DNA of 64,000 bases, taken from NCBI RefSeq assembly GCF_900537175.1, contig NZ_LS999834.1, positions 623,406-687,405 on the forward strand. The letters run 5' to 3'. How positions within the stretch are numbered: position 1 is the first letter of the stretch; each line of letters opens with the position of its first letter. Made by a program: the position numbers and the translations under genes. Shown here in pieces: positions 47,214 through 56,970 of the stretch. This DNA is from Lentilitoribacter sp. Alg239-R112 (GTDB taxonomy: Bacteria; Pseudomonadota; Alphaproteobacteria; Rhizobiales; Rhizobiaceae). The notes under the pieces are model-generated. The model ran no database searches. It saw only the letters and a list, made by a program, of their open reading frames with translations, and had not been told where the DNA came from.

Positions 47214-48596
47214 ATGCCTTCAATTACACCCGTTTTAGAAAAAGCAGATGCAAACCTGGATACAAGCCTTGAACGCTTGTTCGAACTACTGGCTATTCCG
47301 TCGATCTCGACAGATCCGGCATATAAAGATGATTGTTATAGAACAGCTACTTTTTTAGCTGATTATCTTAATAAACTTGGTTTTAGTGCGGATGTAAGAG
47401 ACACAATCGGTCACCCAATGGTTGTTGGCCATCATGCCTGTGAAAACCCAAATGCACCGCATGTTCTTTTTTATGGACACTATGATGTACAGCCAGTCGA
47501 TCCTATAGAGTTATGGGACTATGATCCATTTACACCACAAATCTTGGAACGAAATGGCCGCAAAGTAATCGCAGGGCGCGGTTCTAGCGATGATAAGGGG
47601 CAACTCATGACGTTTGTGGAAGCTTGCCGAGCCTATAAAGAAACCCACGGAGAACTTCCTTGCAAGATCACAATTTTATTTGAAGGCGAAGAAGAATCTG
47701 GCTCCCCATCTCTTCAACCTTTTCTTGAAGCCAATAAGGATGAGTTAAAAGCCGACTTTGCTCTCGTGTGTGATACATCTATGTGGAACCATGAAACACC
47801 GGCGATCCCCACAAGCTTGCGCGGATTGTTGGGCGAAGAAGTGACAATTCATGCGGCATCTCGCGATCTGCATTCAGGTCTTTATGGTGGTGCAGCCGCT
47901 AACCCGATTACGATCTTAGCCCGTATTGTTGCCGATCTACACGATAGGGATGGTAAAATAACCATTGATGGGTTTTATCATGGTGTTGAAGAAACACCTG
48001 AACAGATTAAACAAGCGTGGAGAAGTCTAGACCAAAGTGATGAAGAATTTTTGGGTGATGTTGGTTTGTCCAAATGCTTTGGCGAGAAAGGTCGCTCCGC
48101 CCATGAACTTACATGGGCACGCCCAACTGCCGAAATTAACGGGATTACTGGCGGCTATACCGATGATGGCTTCAAAACCGTTATTCCAGCACAGGCCAGC
48201 GCGAAAATCTCATTCCGTCTCGTTGGCAAGCAAGATGCAGAGAAAATACGTGTGTCCTTCCGTAGATTTGTAGAAGAACGTTTGCCCGAAGACTGCACAG
48301 TAAGTTTTAAAGATCACGGCGCATCTGGCGGTATCGCATTACCATTTGATTCTCCGATCATAGAAAAAACCAAAACTGCCCTTTCGGATGAATGGCCAAA
48401 ACCAACCGTTCTTGTTGGCATGGGCGGCTCCATTCCCATCGTCGGCGATTTTCAAACATTTCTTGGTATGGAATCCGTACTTGTTGGCTTTGGGCTTGCT
48501 GACGATCAGCTCCACTCTCCCAATGAAAAATACGAGCTAAATTCATTCCATAAAGGTATTCGTTCATGGATCCGTATCCTAAACGCTTTAGCCTAA
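47214..48596 (+). CDS. M20 family dipeptidase
   Basis: A 460-residue zinc metallopeptidase of the M20 family, dipeptidase/carnosinase-like. Metal-binding motifs are FYGHYDVQPVDP, GRGSSDDKGQ, EGEEESGSP and the later GGSIPIV. A lid domain (about residues 200-330) is present. It probably hydrolyses short peptides in the cytoplasm. AGGA lies eight bases before the ATG. The neighbour is the candidate sRNA. Confidence 0.9.
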   Translation: MPSITPVLEKADANLDTSLERLFELLAIPSISTDPAYKDDCYRTATFLADYLNKLGFSADVRDTIGHPMVVGHHACENPNAPHVLFYGHYDVQPVDPIELWDYDPFTPQILERNGRKVIAGRGSSDDKGQLMTFVEACRAYKETHGELPCKITILFEGEEESGSPSLQPFLEANKDELKADFALVCDTSMWNHETPAIPTSLRGLLGEEVTIHAASRDLHSGLYGGAAANPITILARIVADLHDRDGKITIDGFYHGVEETPEQIKQAWRSLDQSDEEFLGDVGLSKCFGEKGRSAHELTWARPTAEINGITGGYTDDGFKTVIPAQASAKISFRLVGKQDAEKIRVSFRRFVEERLPEDCTVSFKDHGASGGIALPFDSPIIEKTKTALSDEWPKPTVLVGMGGSIPIVGDFQTFLGMESVLVGFGLADDQLHSPNEKYELNSFHKGIRSWIRILNALA

Positions 48597-48717
48597 AGAA
48601 AGAGAATTGAGACATACAGCGAGGAGTATGGTTAATAGTGAGCTTAACCTCCCCTTAAATTGCAACATATAGATTGTGCCTAAATAAGTATTTTAAAGAA
48701 TCGATTCTGGCGCATAA

Positions 48718-50973
48718 ATGGCACGAAAAACAACAAAAAAGAGGGTAGAACCGAGTTTTAGAAAGAAAGCTACGGCTAGGAAACCCAACAAAACCACAGC
48801 AAAATCTGGTGCTAGAAGGCGTAACTCTTCCAAATCTGGTGGCGCAAAGTCGCGTTCTGGGTCTGCACGTAGAAAAAACAAGTCTCGCAGTTTACTTGTT
48901 CGCTTTGTCAAATCATCGGTATACTGGTGTTTTGTTTTGGGTATTTGGGGCGCTCTCGCCGTCGGTGGTCTTTTTGCATTTTACGGTGCGCAAATGCCAG
49001 CTGCTGACAGTTGGGAAGTTCCAAAACGTCCACCAAATGTGAAAATTGTAGCGCTTAACAGTCAAATTATTGCAAATCGCGGTGCGACAGGCGGGGAAGC
49101 ATTGCTTTTGAGCGATATGTCTCCATTTATTCCGCAAGCTGTCATTGCGATTGAAGATCGTAGATTTTACTCCCATTTCGGCATCGACCCAATCGGCCTG
49201 GCTCGTGCAATGTTTTCAAATGTTATGGCAGGCCGAACCGTACAGGGCGGCTCTACACTCACACAGCAGCTTGCAAAGAACCTATTTCTTTCACCTGAAC
49301 GGACATTGGAACGAAAAGTACAAGAAGTTTTACTTTCTGTCTGGCTCGAACATAATTTCACAAAAGATCAGATCTTGGAAATGTATCTTAATCGAGTTTA
49401 CTTTGGTTCTGGTGCATATGGTGTACAAGCAGCCTCTCGCCGCTACTTCCATAAACCCGCAAGCGATGTCACATTATCGGAAGCAGCGCTACTGGCGGGT
49501 CTTTTAAAAGCTCCCTCGCGACTTTCACCTGCTCGTAATCCGGATGCTGCTGAAGCAAGAGCGCAGGTTGTGCTTGGCTCCATGAGCCGTTCTGGTTTCA
49601 TTGACGACAATCAAGCAACCGTCGCACTCACTCAGCCTCAAATACGGGCAAAAAGCTATTGGTCTGGTTCTGAAAATTTTGCTGCTGACCGTGTCATGAG
49701 CGATCTTAAGAAAGTTATTGGCGAGGTGAAGGAGGATCTCATTGTTGAGACTACGCTTGACCTAAATCTACAAAAAGATGCCGAAGTCATCTTACGCGAT
49801 ACGCTTGATCAAAACGGCAAGAAATATTCAGTGAAAGAAGGCGCGATTGTTGCTCTGGATGCAAACGGTGCAATTCGCATTCTGATTGGCGGTCGCAGCT
49901 ATGAAACAAGCCAATATGACAGAGCAAGTGGCGCAAAGCGTCAACCTGGTTCAGCATTTAAGCCTTTTGTCTACGCGGCAGCGCTCGAACAAGGTCGCAC
50001 ACCTCAATCTGTTCGTAATGATGCGCCGGTGCGCATCAATAAGTGGACACCCAAAAATTACGATCAAAAATATCGCGGTCCTGTAACACTCACTGTAGGA
50101 TTATCCAAGTCACTTAATACAATCGCTGCTCAACTTGTCATGGAGGTTGGGCCAAAAAATGTTGCCAAAACTGCACGTCGTTTGGGTATCGAATCAAAAC
50201 TTACACCCAACGCGTCCATTTCCTTGGGAACATCTGAGGTCACACTGCTTGAACTAACATCCGCGTATGCACCATTTATGAATGGCGGCTACAAGGCCAC
50301 ACCGCATATTATATCTCGTGTCATGACGACTAGTGGGCGCGTTCTATATGAAAGCTCATTTCAAAACCCACCTCGCGTTCTTTCAACTGGTGTTGTTCAA
50401 GATATGAACTACATGCTGACGGAGGTCGTTCGGTCAGGGACTGGGCGCAAAGCACAAATCGATAATTGGCAGGTGGCAGGCAAAACTGGGACAAGTCAGT
50501 CTTTCCGAGATGCGCTCTTTGTCGGTTACACAGCAAACCTAACCATGGGTGTTTGGCTTGGTAATGACAATGGTAAGCCGACTCAAAAAGTAACAGGCGG
50601 TGGATTGCCAGCACAAATCTGGCAAAAAGTTATGACAAATGCGCATTATGGTGTACCCGTTGCCTCACTACCACGCGTGACGGTCACCGCACCATTGGGT
50701 GAGATTTCAAATATAAACGGAACTGATAATGAGCCACTTGATCTTACGCGCGATCTAAAACCCATTCCAAATATTTCTATCGAATCAACCAGCTCTATCC
50801 CTATACCAGCACAGCGCGGCCAAGCATCAAAGCCGCGGCGCCAAGCGCAAATCAAACCGCAAACCAGATCACAATCTGCCGGGTTAACGCCACCCGGGGA
50901 TGTCGGTCGAAAGTCTCAAAAATCCAGACCTGATAGGCCAAAATCCATACTTGATGTCATTTTGGGGCAATAA
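48718..50973 (+). CDS. Class A penicillin-binding protein (PBP1 type)
   Basis: A 751-residue bifunctional peptidoglycan synthase. A very basic N-terminal tail (residues 1-65) precedes a single membrane helix (about 70-88). The GT51 glycosyltransferase domain has EDRRFYSHFGIDP and QGGSTLTQQLAKNLFLSPER. The transpeptidase has SxxK as PGSAFKPF, SxN as SKSLNT and KTGTS. The C-terminal region is Pro/Arg-rich and disordered. It would polymerise and cross-link septal or lateral wall in the periplasm. Confidence 0.95.
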   Translation: MARKTTKKRVEPSFRKKATARKPNKTTAKSGARRRNSSKSGGAKSRSGSARRKNKSRSLLVRFVKSSVYWCFVLGIWGALAVGGLFAFYGAQMPAADSWEVPKRPPNVKIVALNSQIIANRGATGGEALLLSDMSPFIPQAVIAIEDRRFYSHFGIDPIGLARAMFSNVMAGRTVQGGSTLTQQLAKNLFLSPERTLERKVQEVLLSVWLEHNFTKDQILEMYLNRVYFGSGAYGVQAASRRYFHKPASDVTLSEAALLAGLLKAPSRLSPARNPDAAEARAQVVLGSMSRSGFIDDNQATVALTQPQIRAKSYWSGSENFAADRVMSDLKKVIGEVKEDLIVETTLDLNLQKDAEVILRDTLDQNGKKYSVKEGAIVALDANGAIRILIGGRSYETSQYDRASGAKRQPGSAFKPFVYAAALEQGRTPQSVRNDAPVRINKWTPKNYDQKYRGPVTLTVGLSKSLNTIAAQLVMEVGPKNVAKTARRLGIESKLTPNASISLGTSEVTLLELTSAYAPFMNGGYKATPHIISRVMTTSGRVLYESSFQNPPRVLSTGVVQDMNYMLTEVVRSGTGRKAQIDNWQVAGKTGTSQSFRDALFVGYTANLTMGVWLGNDNGKPTQKVTGGGLPAQIWQKVMTNAHYGVPVASLPRVTVTAPLGEISNINGTDNEPLDLTRDLKPIPNISIESTSSIPIPAQRGQASKPRRQAQIKPQTRSQSAGLTPPGDVGRKSQKSRPDRPKSILDVILGQ

Positions 50974-51019
50974 TTTTTAGAAAATTTGCGATTCTTCTCT
51001 AAAAGTTGCAACTCAATGG

Positions 51020-51051
51020 CTTGCAGTCTGATCAAACCCTTCTTATATAGG
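51020..51051 (+). promoter_or_regulatory. Heat-shock (RpoH) promoter of dnaK
   Basis: CTTG (51020-51023), an 18-base spacer and CTTATATAGG (51042-51051) match the alphaproteobacterial sigma-32 consensus CTTG-N17/18-CYTATNTNNG at every fixed position. The same sequence also contains TTGCAG-N17-TATATA, usable by the housekeeping sigma factor. It leaves an mRNA leader of about 150 bases for dnaK. Confidence 0.7.
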
Positions 51052-51208
51052 CCTCAGATAGCAAAGGGGTGTTTTTGCTAGCCAAATACCACATCCTTTG
51101 GTAAATGGACCGCTTTGGCGGAACACCTTAATATGTCAGTACCCATAGGGGTTGTTTTGGAATGCTGAATTTCGGTTCCAACAACTCGCTTTTAGGAGAA
51201 AGAAGAGA

Positions 51209-53140
51209 ATGGCAAAAGTAATAGGAATTGACTTGGGAACTACAAACTCCTGTGTCGCAGTAATGGATGGCGGAGAAGCTAAAGTTATCGAAAATGCAGA
51301 AGGTGCACGTACAACGCCTTCAATGGTTGCATTTTCTGATGATGGTGAGCGTCTTGTTGGTCAACCCGCGAAACGTCAGGCAGTGACGAACCCAACCGAT
51401 ACACTATTTGCTGTAAAGCGTTTGATCGGTCGTCGTTTTACGGACAAAATGGTCAAAAAAGATAAAGACCTTGTCCCATATGAAATCGTCAAAGGCGAAA
51501 ATGGCGATGCATGGGTTAAAGCGTCCGGTAAGGATTATTCACCATCACAAGTTTCTGCGATGATTCTTCAAAAAATGAAAGAAACTGCTGAAGCTTACCT
51601 CGGCGAGACTGTCCAGCAGGCAGTTATCACTGTTCCTGCTTACTTTAATGATGCACAGCGTCAAGCAACTAAAGATGCAGGCAAGATTGCTGGCCTTGAA
51701 GTTCTACGGATCATCAACGAGCCAACCGCTGCGGCTCTTGCATACGGCCTTGATAAAAAAGAAGGCAAAACAATTGCAGTCTACGATCTTGGCGGTGGTA
51801 CATTCGATGTATCCATCCTAGAAATCGGCGACGGTGTTTTCGAAGTTAAATCAACCAATGGTGATACATTCTTGGGTGGTGAAGATTTTGACATGCGTTT
51901 GGTTGAATATCTTGCGACTGAATTTAAGAAAGATCAGGGTGTAGACCTTAAAAGCGATAAGCTTGCTCTTCAACGCTTGAAAGAAGCTGCTGAAAAAGCA
52001 AAAATCGAATTGTCTTCAACGACACAAACTGAAATCAACCTTCCGTTCATCACAGCTGATGCTTCAGGTCCAAAACACTTAACAATGAAACTTACTCGTG
52101 CAAAGCTTGAAAATCTCGTTGATGATTTCGTTCAGCGCACAGTTGGTCCATGTAAAGCAGCTCTTAAAGATGCTGGCATTTCTGCTGGTGAGATCGACGA
52201 AGTTGTTCTTGTGGGCGGCATGACACGTATGCCTAAAATCCAGGAAGTTGTTAAAGAATTCTTTGGTAAAGAGCCGCACAAAGGTGTGAACCCGGATGAA
52301 GTTGTTGCCATGGGTGCAGCTATTCAGGGCGGTGTTTTACAAGGTGATGTTAAAGACGTTCTTCTTTTAGATGTGACCCCTCTTTCACTTGGTATTGAAA
52401 CATTGGGCGGTGTGTTCACTCGTCTGATTGATCGCAACACAACAATTCCAACGAAGAAAAGCCAGGTCTTCTCAACTGCTGAAGATAACCAAAATGCTGT
52501 GACTATTCGTGTGGCTCAAGGTGAGCGTGAAATGGCTGCGGATAACAAAAATCTTGGCCAGTTTGATCTTGTAGGTATTCCTCCGGCACCGCGTGGCGTT
52601 CCACAAATCGAAGTTACATTTGATATCGATGCCAATGGTATTGTGAATGTATCGGCGAAAGATAAAGGCACAGGCAAAGAACACCAAATTCGCATTCAAG
52701 CGTCTGGCGGCCTGTCTGATGATGATATCGATGATATGATCAAAGAAGCTGAAAACAATGCGGAAGCGGATAAAAAGCGTCGCGAGACAGTTGAAGCTAA
52801 AAACAATGCGGAAAGCTTGATCGATTCATCTAAAAAGTCGCTTGAAGAATATGGCGATAAAGTTTCTGAAGATGATCGCAATGCAATTTCTGCAGCGATC
52901 GAAGGCTTGGAAGAAGCTGTTGCAGCTGAAGAACCAGATGGTGATGTTATCAGCGAGAAAACACAAGTTCTCATGGAAGCTTCCATGAAACTTGGTCAGG
53001 CAATGTATGAGGCTCAGCAAGCTGAAGAGCAAGCTGCCGCTGATGCGGATGCCGCGGCAGATGCAGCAGCTGACGACAATGTTGTTGATGCTGACTTTGA
53101 AGAAGTTGATGACGCTGATAGCGATCAAAAATCTGCTTAA
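51209..53140 (+). CDS. dnaK: Chaperone DnaK (Hsp70)
   Basis: A 643-residue Hsp70 chaperone. The ATPase domain has [14 protein letters not shown], the linker is [15 protein letters not shown], and a substrate-binding domain and a helical lid follow, with the acidic tail [14 protein letters not shown]. The ATG at 51209 follows TAGGAG; the in-frame start at 51152 would add 19 residues not seen in the family. Its promoter is of heat-shock type. It is followed by dnaJ after a large hairpin. Confidence 0.97.
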   Translation: MAKVIGIDLGTTNSCVAVMDGGEAKVIENAEGARTTPSMVAFSDDGERLVGQPAKRQAVTNPTDTLFAVKRLIGRRFTDKMVKKDKDLVPYEIVKGENGDAWVKASGKDYSPSQVSAMILQKMKETAEAYLGETVQQAVITVPAYFNDAQRQATKDAGKIAGLEVLRIINEPTAAALAYGLDKKEGKTIAVYDLGGGTFDVSILEIGDGVFEVKSTNGDTFLGGEDFDMRLVEYLATEFKKDQGVDLKSDKLALQRLKEAAEKAKIELSSTTQTEINLPFITADASGPKHLTMKLTRAKLENLVDDFVQRTVGPCKAALKDAGISAGEIDEVVLVGGMTRMPKIQEVVKEFFGKEPHKGVNPDEVVAMGAAIQGGVLQGDVKDVLLLDVTPLSLGIETLGGVFTRLIDRNTTIPTKKSQVFSTAEDNQNAVTIRVAQGEREMAADNKNLGQFDLVGIPPAPRGVPQIEVTFDIDANGIVNVSAKDKGTGKEHQIRIQASGGLSDDDIDDMIKEAENNAEADKKRRETVEAKNNAESLIDSSKKSLEEYGDKVSEDDRNAISAAIEGLEEAVAAEEPDGDVISEKTQVLMEASMKLGQAMYEAQQAEEQAAADADAAADAAADDNVVDADFEEVDDADSDQKSA

Positions 53141-53154
53141 ATCCAACTTATAAA

Positions 53155-53194
53155 CAATTGGCGATCACCAGATTTAAACTGGGATCGCCAATTG
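53155..53194 (+). promoter_or_regulatory. Large hairpin between dnaK and dnaJ
   Basis: CAATTGGCGATC (53155-53166) pairs perfectly with GATCGCCAATTG (53183-53194), and inner CCAG/CTGG adds four more base pairs around ATTTAAA. No T tract follows, so it is not a simple terminator. It could set the ratio of dnaK to dnaJ mRNA by RNA processing or stabilisation (inference). Confidence 0.65.
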
Positions 53195-53216
53195 CACACT
53201 AACGGATATTTCTCAA

Positions 53217-54362
53217 ATGGCAAAAGCTGACTTCTACGAATTGCTCGGCGTTTCAAAGAGCGCGGACGAGAAAGAGCTGAAAAGCGCTTTCCGTAAACTT
53301 GCCATGAAACACCATCCGGATAAAAACCCAGACAATCCGGAAGCTGAGAAAAAATTCAAAGAAATTAATGAAGCCTATGAGACGTTGAAAAACCCTCAAA
53401 CACGTTCCGCTTACGATCAGTATGGTCATGCCGCTTTTGAACAAGGCGGCCCAGGTGCTGGTGGTGGCGGCTTCGGCGGCGGCGCTGGCGGGTTCCATGA
53501 TATTTTCGAAGATATCTTTGGAGATATGATGGGTGGTGGTGGCGCTCGCACACGACGATCAAGTGGTGGTCGCGAACGCGGTGCTGATCTTCGTTACAAT
53601 ATGGAAATTTCTCTTGAAGAGGCTTATGAGGGTAAAACTGCTCAAATCCGTGTGCCGACTTCTGTTTCATGCACAACATGCTCAGGCTCCGGTGCAAAAC
53701 CAGGCAGCAGTCCAACCACTTGCTCTACATGTGGTGGCATTGGTCGCGTACGCGCAGCGCAAGGTTTCTTCTCTGTAGAGCGCACTTGTCCGACATGTCA
53801 CGGTAATGGTCAGATGATTTCTGATCCTTGCACCAAATGTTCTGGTCAGGGCCGTGTCTCCGAAGAAAAATCACTATCGGTTAATATTCCTGCAGGTATC
53901 GAAGATGGTACACGTATTCGCGTTGCCGGAGAAGGCGAAGCAGGACAACGCGGTGGTCCAACGGGCGACTTATATATATTCTTATCTGTTAAGCCGCATG
54001 AATTTTTCCAGCGCGAAGCTGCTGATCTATATTGTGCCGTACCGATTTCTATGGCGAAAGCTGCCCTTGGCGGTAAGTTTGAAGTCACCACACTTGATGG
54101 CACTAAGTCCCGCATCACGATCCCTGAAGGTACACAATCAGGCAAAGAGCTTCGAATGCGCGGCAAAGGTATGCCGGTGATGCGCTCTAGCCAAATGGGT
54201 GATCTATACATTCGTGTTGCGGTTGAAACACCACAAAATTTGAGTAAGCGTCAAAAAGAGCTATTGGAAGAATTCCAAGAAATTTCATCTAAAGAAAATA
54301 GCCCAGAAACATCGGGTTTTTTCTCTAAGATGAAGGGTTTCTTTGATACATTAAGTGATTAA
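53217..54362 (+). CDS. dnaJ: Co-chaperone DnaJ (Hsp40)
   Basis: A 381-residue DnaJ that stimulates DnaK. It has the J domain with the HPD motif ([12 protein letters not shown]), a Gly-rich linker, and a zinc domain with four CxxCxGxG-type motifs ([32 protein letters not shown]). The two C-terminal substrate-binding domains and a Phe-rich tail follow. It is 76 bases after dnaK. Confidence 0.96.
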   Translation: MAKADFYELLGVSKSADEKELKSAFRKLAMKHHPDKNPDNPEAEKKFKEINEAYETLKNPQTRSAYDQYGHAAFEQGGPGAGGGGFGGGAGGFHDIFEDIFGDMMGGGGARTRRSSGGRERGADLRYNMEISLEEAYEGKTAQIRVPTSVSCTTCSGSGAKPGSSPTTCSTCGGIGRVRAAQGFFSVERTCPTCHGNGQMISDPCTKCSGQGRVSEEKSLSVNIPAGIEDGTRIRVAGEGEAGQRGGPTGDLYIFLSVKPHEFFQREAADLYCAVPISMAKAALGGKFEVTTLDGTKSRITIPEGTQSGKELRMRGKGMPVMRSSQMGDLYIRVAVETPQNLSKRQKELLEEFQEISSKENSPETSGFFSKMKGFFDTLSD

Positions 54363-54442
54363 TAGAATTGTTTTTCGCTTTTCTTGACAAAGTAACTTCT
54401 TTTCGCCGAAATTAACCATTAGTTAAGAATTCTCAAACGGCC

Positions 54443-54470
54443 TTAGACTTGCACTGTTAGCTTGTATATG
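54443..54470 (+). promoter_or_regulatory. Possible promoter of pmtA
   Basis: TTAGAC (54443-54448) with a preceding C, a 16-base spacer and TATATG (54465-54470) resemble the rhizobial housekeeping promoter pattern CTTGAC-N17-CTATAT. It lies about 40 bases ahead of the pmtA ATG. Confidence 0.45.
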
Positions 54471-54508
54471 TTCGTCGAAAAGTTGGTAACAAGGTTTCTG
54501 AGGGCGAC

Positions 54509-55102
54509 ATGCGTCTTGATATCGCAAATAAAATAGTCAAAAAATTCGATGATGAAATCGTATTTTTGAAAGGTATGATTTCCTCGCCGGATACAGTTGG
54601 ATCTATCGTTCCCACATCACGTACAACTGCACGATGTATGGCTCGGCAAATTGATTTAACATCAGATCTGCCAGTCCTTGAACTAGGGCCAGGGACAGGC
54701 GTCATAACGAAAGCTATCCTAAGCGAAGGCGTTAAACCAGAAGGCCTTTATTGTGTTGAATATTCGGATATTTTTGCAAAACGCCTAGTCAAAGCATTTC
54801 CAAACGTCAATATTTTGAATGGTGATGCATTTCGTCTCGATGACGTTTTGAATGATAAAAAAGATCAAATTTTTAATACGATTATTACATCTATGCCATT
54901 GTTGAATTTTCCGATGGTGAACCGTATTTCGCTTATTGAAGATCTGCTTGATCGATTGCCTAACGGTCGGCCAATAATTTTGTTTTCCTATAGTGCGACA
55001 GCACCGGTCCCGACAGACGGTCAAAATTTCAAAGTAAAATCGATAAGTTGGGTATTCCGCAATGTGCCGCCTGCACGTGTTTGGGCTTATACTCGCCGAT
55101 AA
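54509..55102 (+). CDS. pmtA: Phosphatidylethanolamine N-methyltransferase PmtA
   Basis: A 197-residue SAM-dependent methyltransferase that converts phosphatidylethanolamine to phosphatidylcholine. The PmtA-type beginning FDDEIVFLKGMISSPDTVGS with IVPTSRTTARCMARQID, the SAM site VLELGPGTGVITKAIL and SMPLLNFPMVNRI are the features recognised in rhizobial PmtA. It follows dnaJ, which is the usual gene neighbourhood in rhizobia. Three N-methylations would be done by this one enzyme in that family. Confidence 0.9.
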   Translation: MRLDIANKIVKKFDDEIVFLKGMISSPDTVGSIVPTSRTTARCMARQIDLTSDLPVLELGPGTGVITKAILSEGVKPEGLYCVEYSDIFAKRLVKAFPNVNILNGDAFRLDDVLNDKKDQIFNTIITSMPLLNFPMVNRISLIEDLLDRLPNGRPIILFSYSATAPVPTDGQNFKVKSISWVFRNVPPARVWAYTRR

Positions 55103-55131
55103 ATTAGCGCGATAGTTAGGCTCTTAACATC

Positions 55132-55698
55132 ATGATGAAAAAAATTCTTGTTATTCCCGGATCGAACAGATCTGGCTCCCATAATGTAAAACTTGCGGCA
55201 GCAGCGGCAAAGGAGTTTGCATTACTTGGTGCTGACGTTACGCGAATATCTCTTCTTGATTACCCGCTCCCACTATATGATGAGGACTTGAAAAGTAACG
55301 ATGGCATTCCGAAAAATGCGTCCAAAATAGCCAGTTTAATTGATTTACACGATGGCGTATTCATCGCAAGCCCTGAATATAATGCGTCAGTCTCACCTCT
55401 GCTTAAAAACATGATCGATTGGGTGAGTGTAATCCGTGAAATTGATGGCAGAGCTTTTGCGCCATGGAAAGAAGCAACCCTGGCACTGGGTGCAGCTTCT
55501 CCCGGCAATCTTGGCGGAGTGCGCGGGTTGAACCACCTACGGTCAATCATGGTTTCTATCGGAAGTCTCGTTATCTCGGAGCAAGTATTAGTACCAAAAG
55601 CGGGAATCGCATTTGGTGAAGATGGCTCAATCTCAAGCGAGCGAACAGCCAAATCTTTGTCAAATACGTGTCGGTCACTTTTCAGAGCTAGCGCTTAA
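55132..55698 (+). CDS. NAD(P)H-dependent FMN reductase
   Basis: A 188-residue flavodoxin-like protein of the NADPH-dependent FMN reductase family. The FMN-binding loop reads PGSNRSGSHNVKLA. SPEYNASVSPLLKNMIDWVS is the conserved SPEYNxSxxxxLKNxIDWxS motif. Members reduce flavins, quinones or azo compounds; the physiological substrate is unknown. It is between pmtA and pyrF on one strand. Confidence 0.9.
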   Translation: MMKKILVIPGSNRSGSHNVKLAAAAAKEFALLGADVTRISLLDYPLPLYDEDLKSNDGIPKNASKIASLIDLHDGVFIASPEYNASVSPLLKNMIDWVSVIREIDGRAFAPWKEATLALGAASPGNLGGVRGLNHLRSIMVSIGSLVISEQVLVPKAGIAFGEDGSISSERTAKSLSNTCRSLFRASA

Positions 55699-55816
55699 TA
55701 AACTTATCTGAAACCCCAATACTTATCAGATACTTTCGTCTGTTACGTTTAGTCACCTTGCAGTTTTTATGCGGTTCTGTCACAAGATCAGAAAATCATA
55801 AGTGCGGGAATAGATT

Positions 55817-56851
55817 ATGGCTACCAATCACGATGTCAAAAATCAACTGATCGTCGCCCTAGATGTACCAAGCGTTAAAGAGGCTGAAACTATCGTCACC
55901 GAACTCGGTGATAGTGCAATATATTACAAAATTGGTCACCAACTTGGATTTGCTGGTGGGCTATCATTTGCATCTGACTTGATCAAAGACGGCAAAAAAA
56001 TCTTTCTTGATATGAAATTGCTGGATATCGACAATACTGTCGCAAAGGGCGTTGAGAGTATTGCCAAAATGGGTGTTTCCATGCTCACTATACATGCTTA
56101 CCCAAAGGCAATGCGAGCAGCTGTCGAGGCCGCAAAAGGTTCTGAGCTTACTCTGCTTGGGGTGACAGTTTTAACGTCTATGGATGGTAAGGATCTACTT
56201 GAAGCAGGGTACTTACATTCTGACCCTACCGAACTGGTTAAAGCTCGTGCAAAACAAGCAGCTGACGCTGGCATGGGCGGCGTTGTTTGCTCTGCGCAAG
56301 AAGCAGCAATTGTTCGTCAGATTGTCGGCGAAGACATGGCCATTGTAACACCAGGCATCCGGCCTGCTGGTGCTGATTTGGGCGACCAAAAACGGGTTAT
56401 GACACCTTCTCAAGCTATCGAAGCTGGCGCAAGTCACCTCGTTGTCGGCCGTCCGATTGTGGCAGCTAGTGATAGGCGTGCCGCAGCGCTTAATATCATC
56501 ATGGATATGACGAATATCGAAGCTCAAACGATAACAACGCCTGCTGCAGCTCCGAAACCGAAAGGCTATTGGATCGCGCGGATCGATGCGCAAGATGGTA
56601 GTGAAGAGCATTATCAAGACTACATCAACACGGCAAAGCCTGCTTTCGAAAAATATGGTGCAAAATTTATCGTAAGAGGCGGCAATTCAATTGCTGTCGA
56701 AGGCCAAGGTCGCAAACGAAACATCATTATAGAGTTTGAATCATTAGAAGTGGCGCAAGCATGCTATAATTCGGAGCAATATCAAAAGGCGACCGCGATC
56801 AAACTAGCAGTTGCAGATAGTGAAATTATTTTGGTAGAAGGTTTGCAGTAA
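55817..56851 (+). CDS. pyrF: PyrF fused to C-terminal DUF1330 domain
   Basis: A 344-residue fusion. Residues 1-232 are orotidine-5'-phosphate decarboxylase, which makes [16 protein letters not shown] carries the catalytic Asp-Lys-Asp array, and [20 protein letters not shown] and VVGRPI bind phosphate. A Thr/Ala/Pro linker (233-249) then leads to a DUF1330-type alpha/beta dimeric barrel (250-344, [20 protein letters not shown] onward). In rhizobial relatives I recall DUF1330 proteins as separate genes beside pyrF. The reading frame is continuous. The function of DUF1330 is unknown. Confidence 0.93.
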   Translation: MATNHDVKNQLIVALDVPSVKEAETIVTELGDSAIYYKIGHQLGFAGGLSFASDLIKDGKKIFLDMKLLDIDNTVAKGVESIAKMGVSMLTIHAYPKAMRAAVEAAKGSELTLLGVTVLTSMDGKDLLEAGYLHSDPTELVKARAKQAADAGMGGVVCSAQEAAIVRQIVGEDMAIVTPGIRPAGADLGDQKRVMTPSQAIEAGASHLVVGRPIVAASDRRAAALNIIMDMTNIEAQTITTPAAAPKPKGYWIARIDAQDGSEEHYQDYINTAKPAFEKYGAKFIVRGGNSIAVEGQGRKRNIIIEFESLEVAQACYNSEQYQKATAIKLAVADSEIILVEGLQ

Positions 56852-56970
56852 TTATGTCTTGCTGGTAACAGGGCATAAACTTGTGCGCACTATAGTAAGC
56901 TTATCGCAAATTTTACAAAAATGATCTAGAAACTTGTGAAATACCAACCGTTCACGGCAGGAGCAAATCA

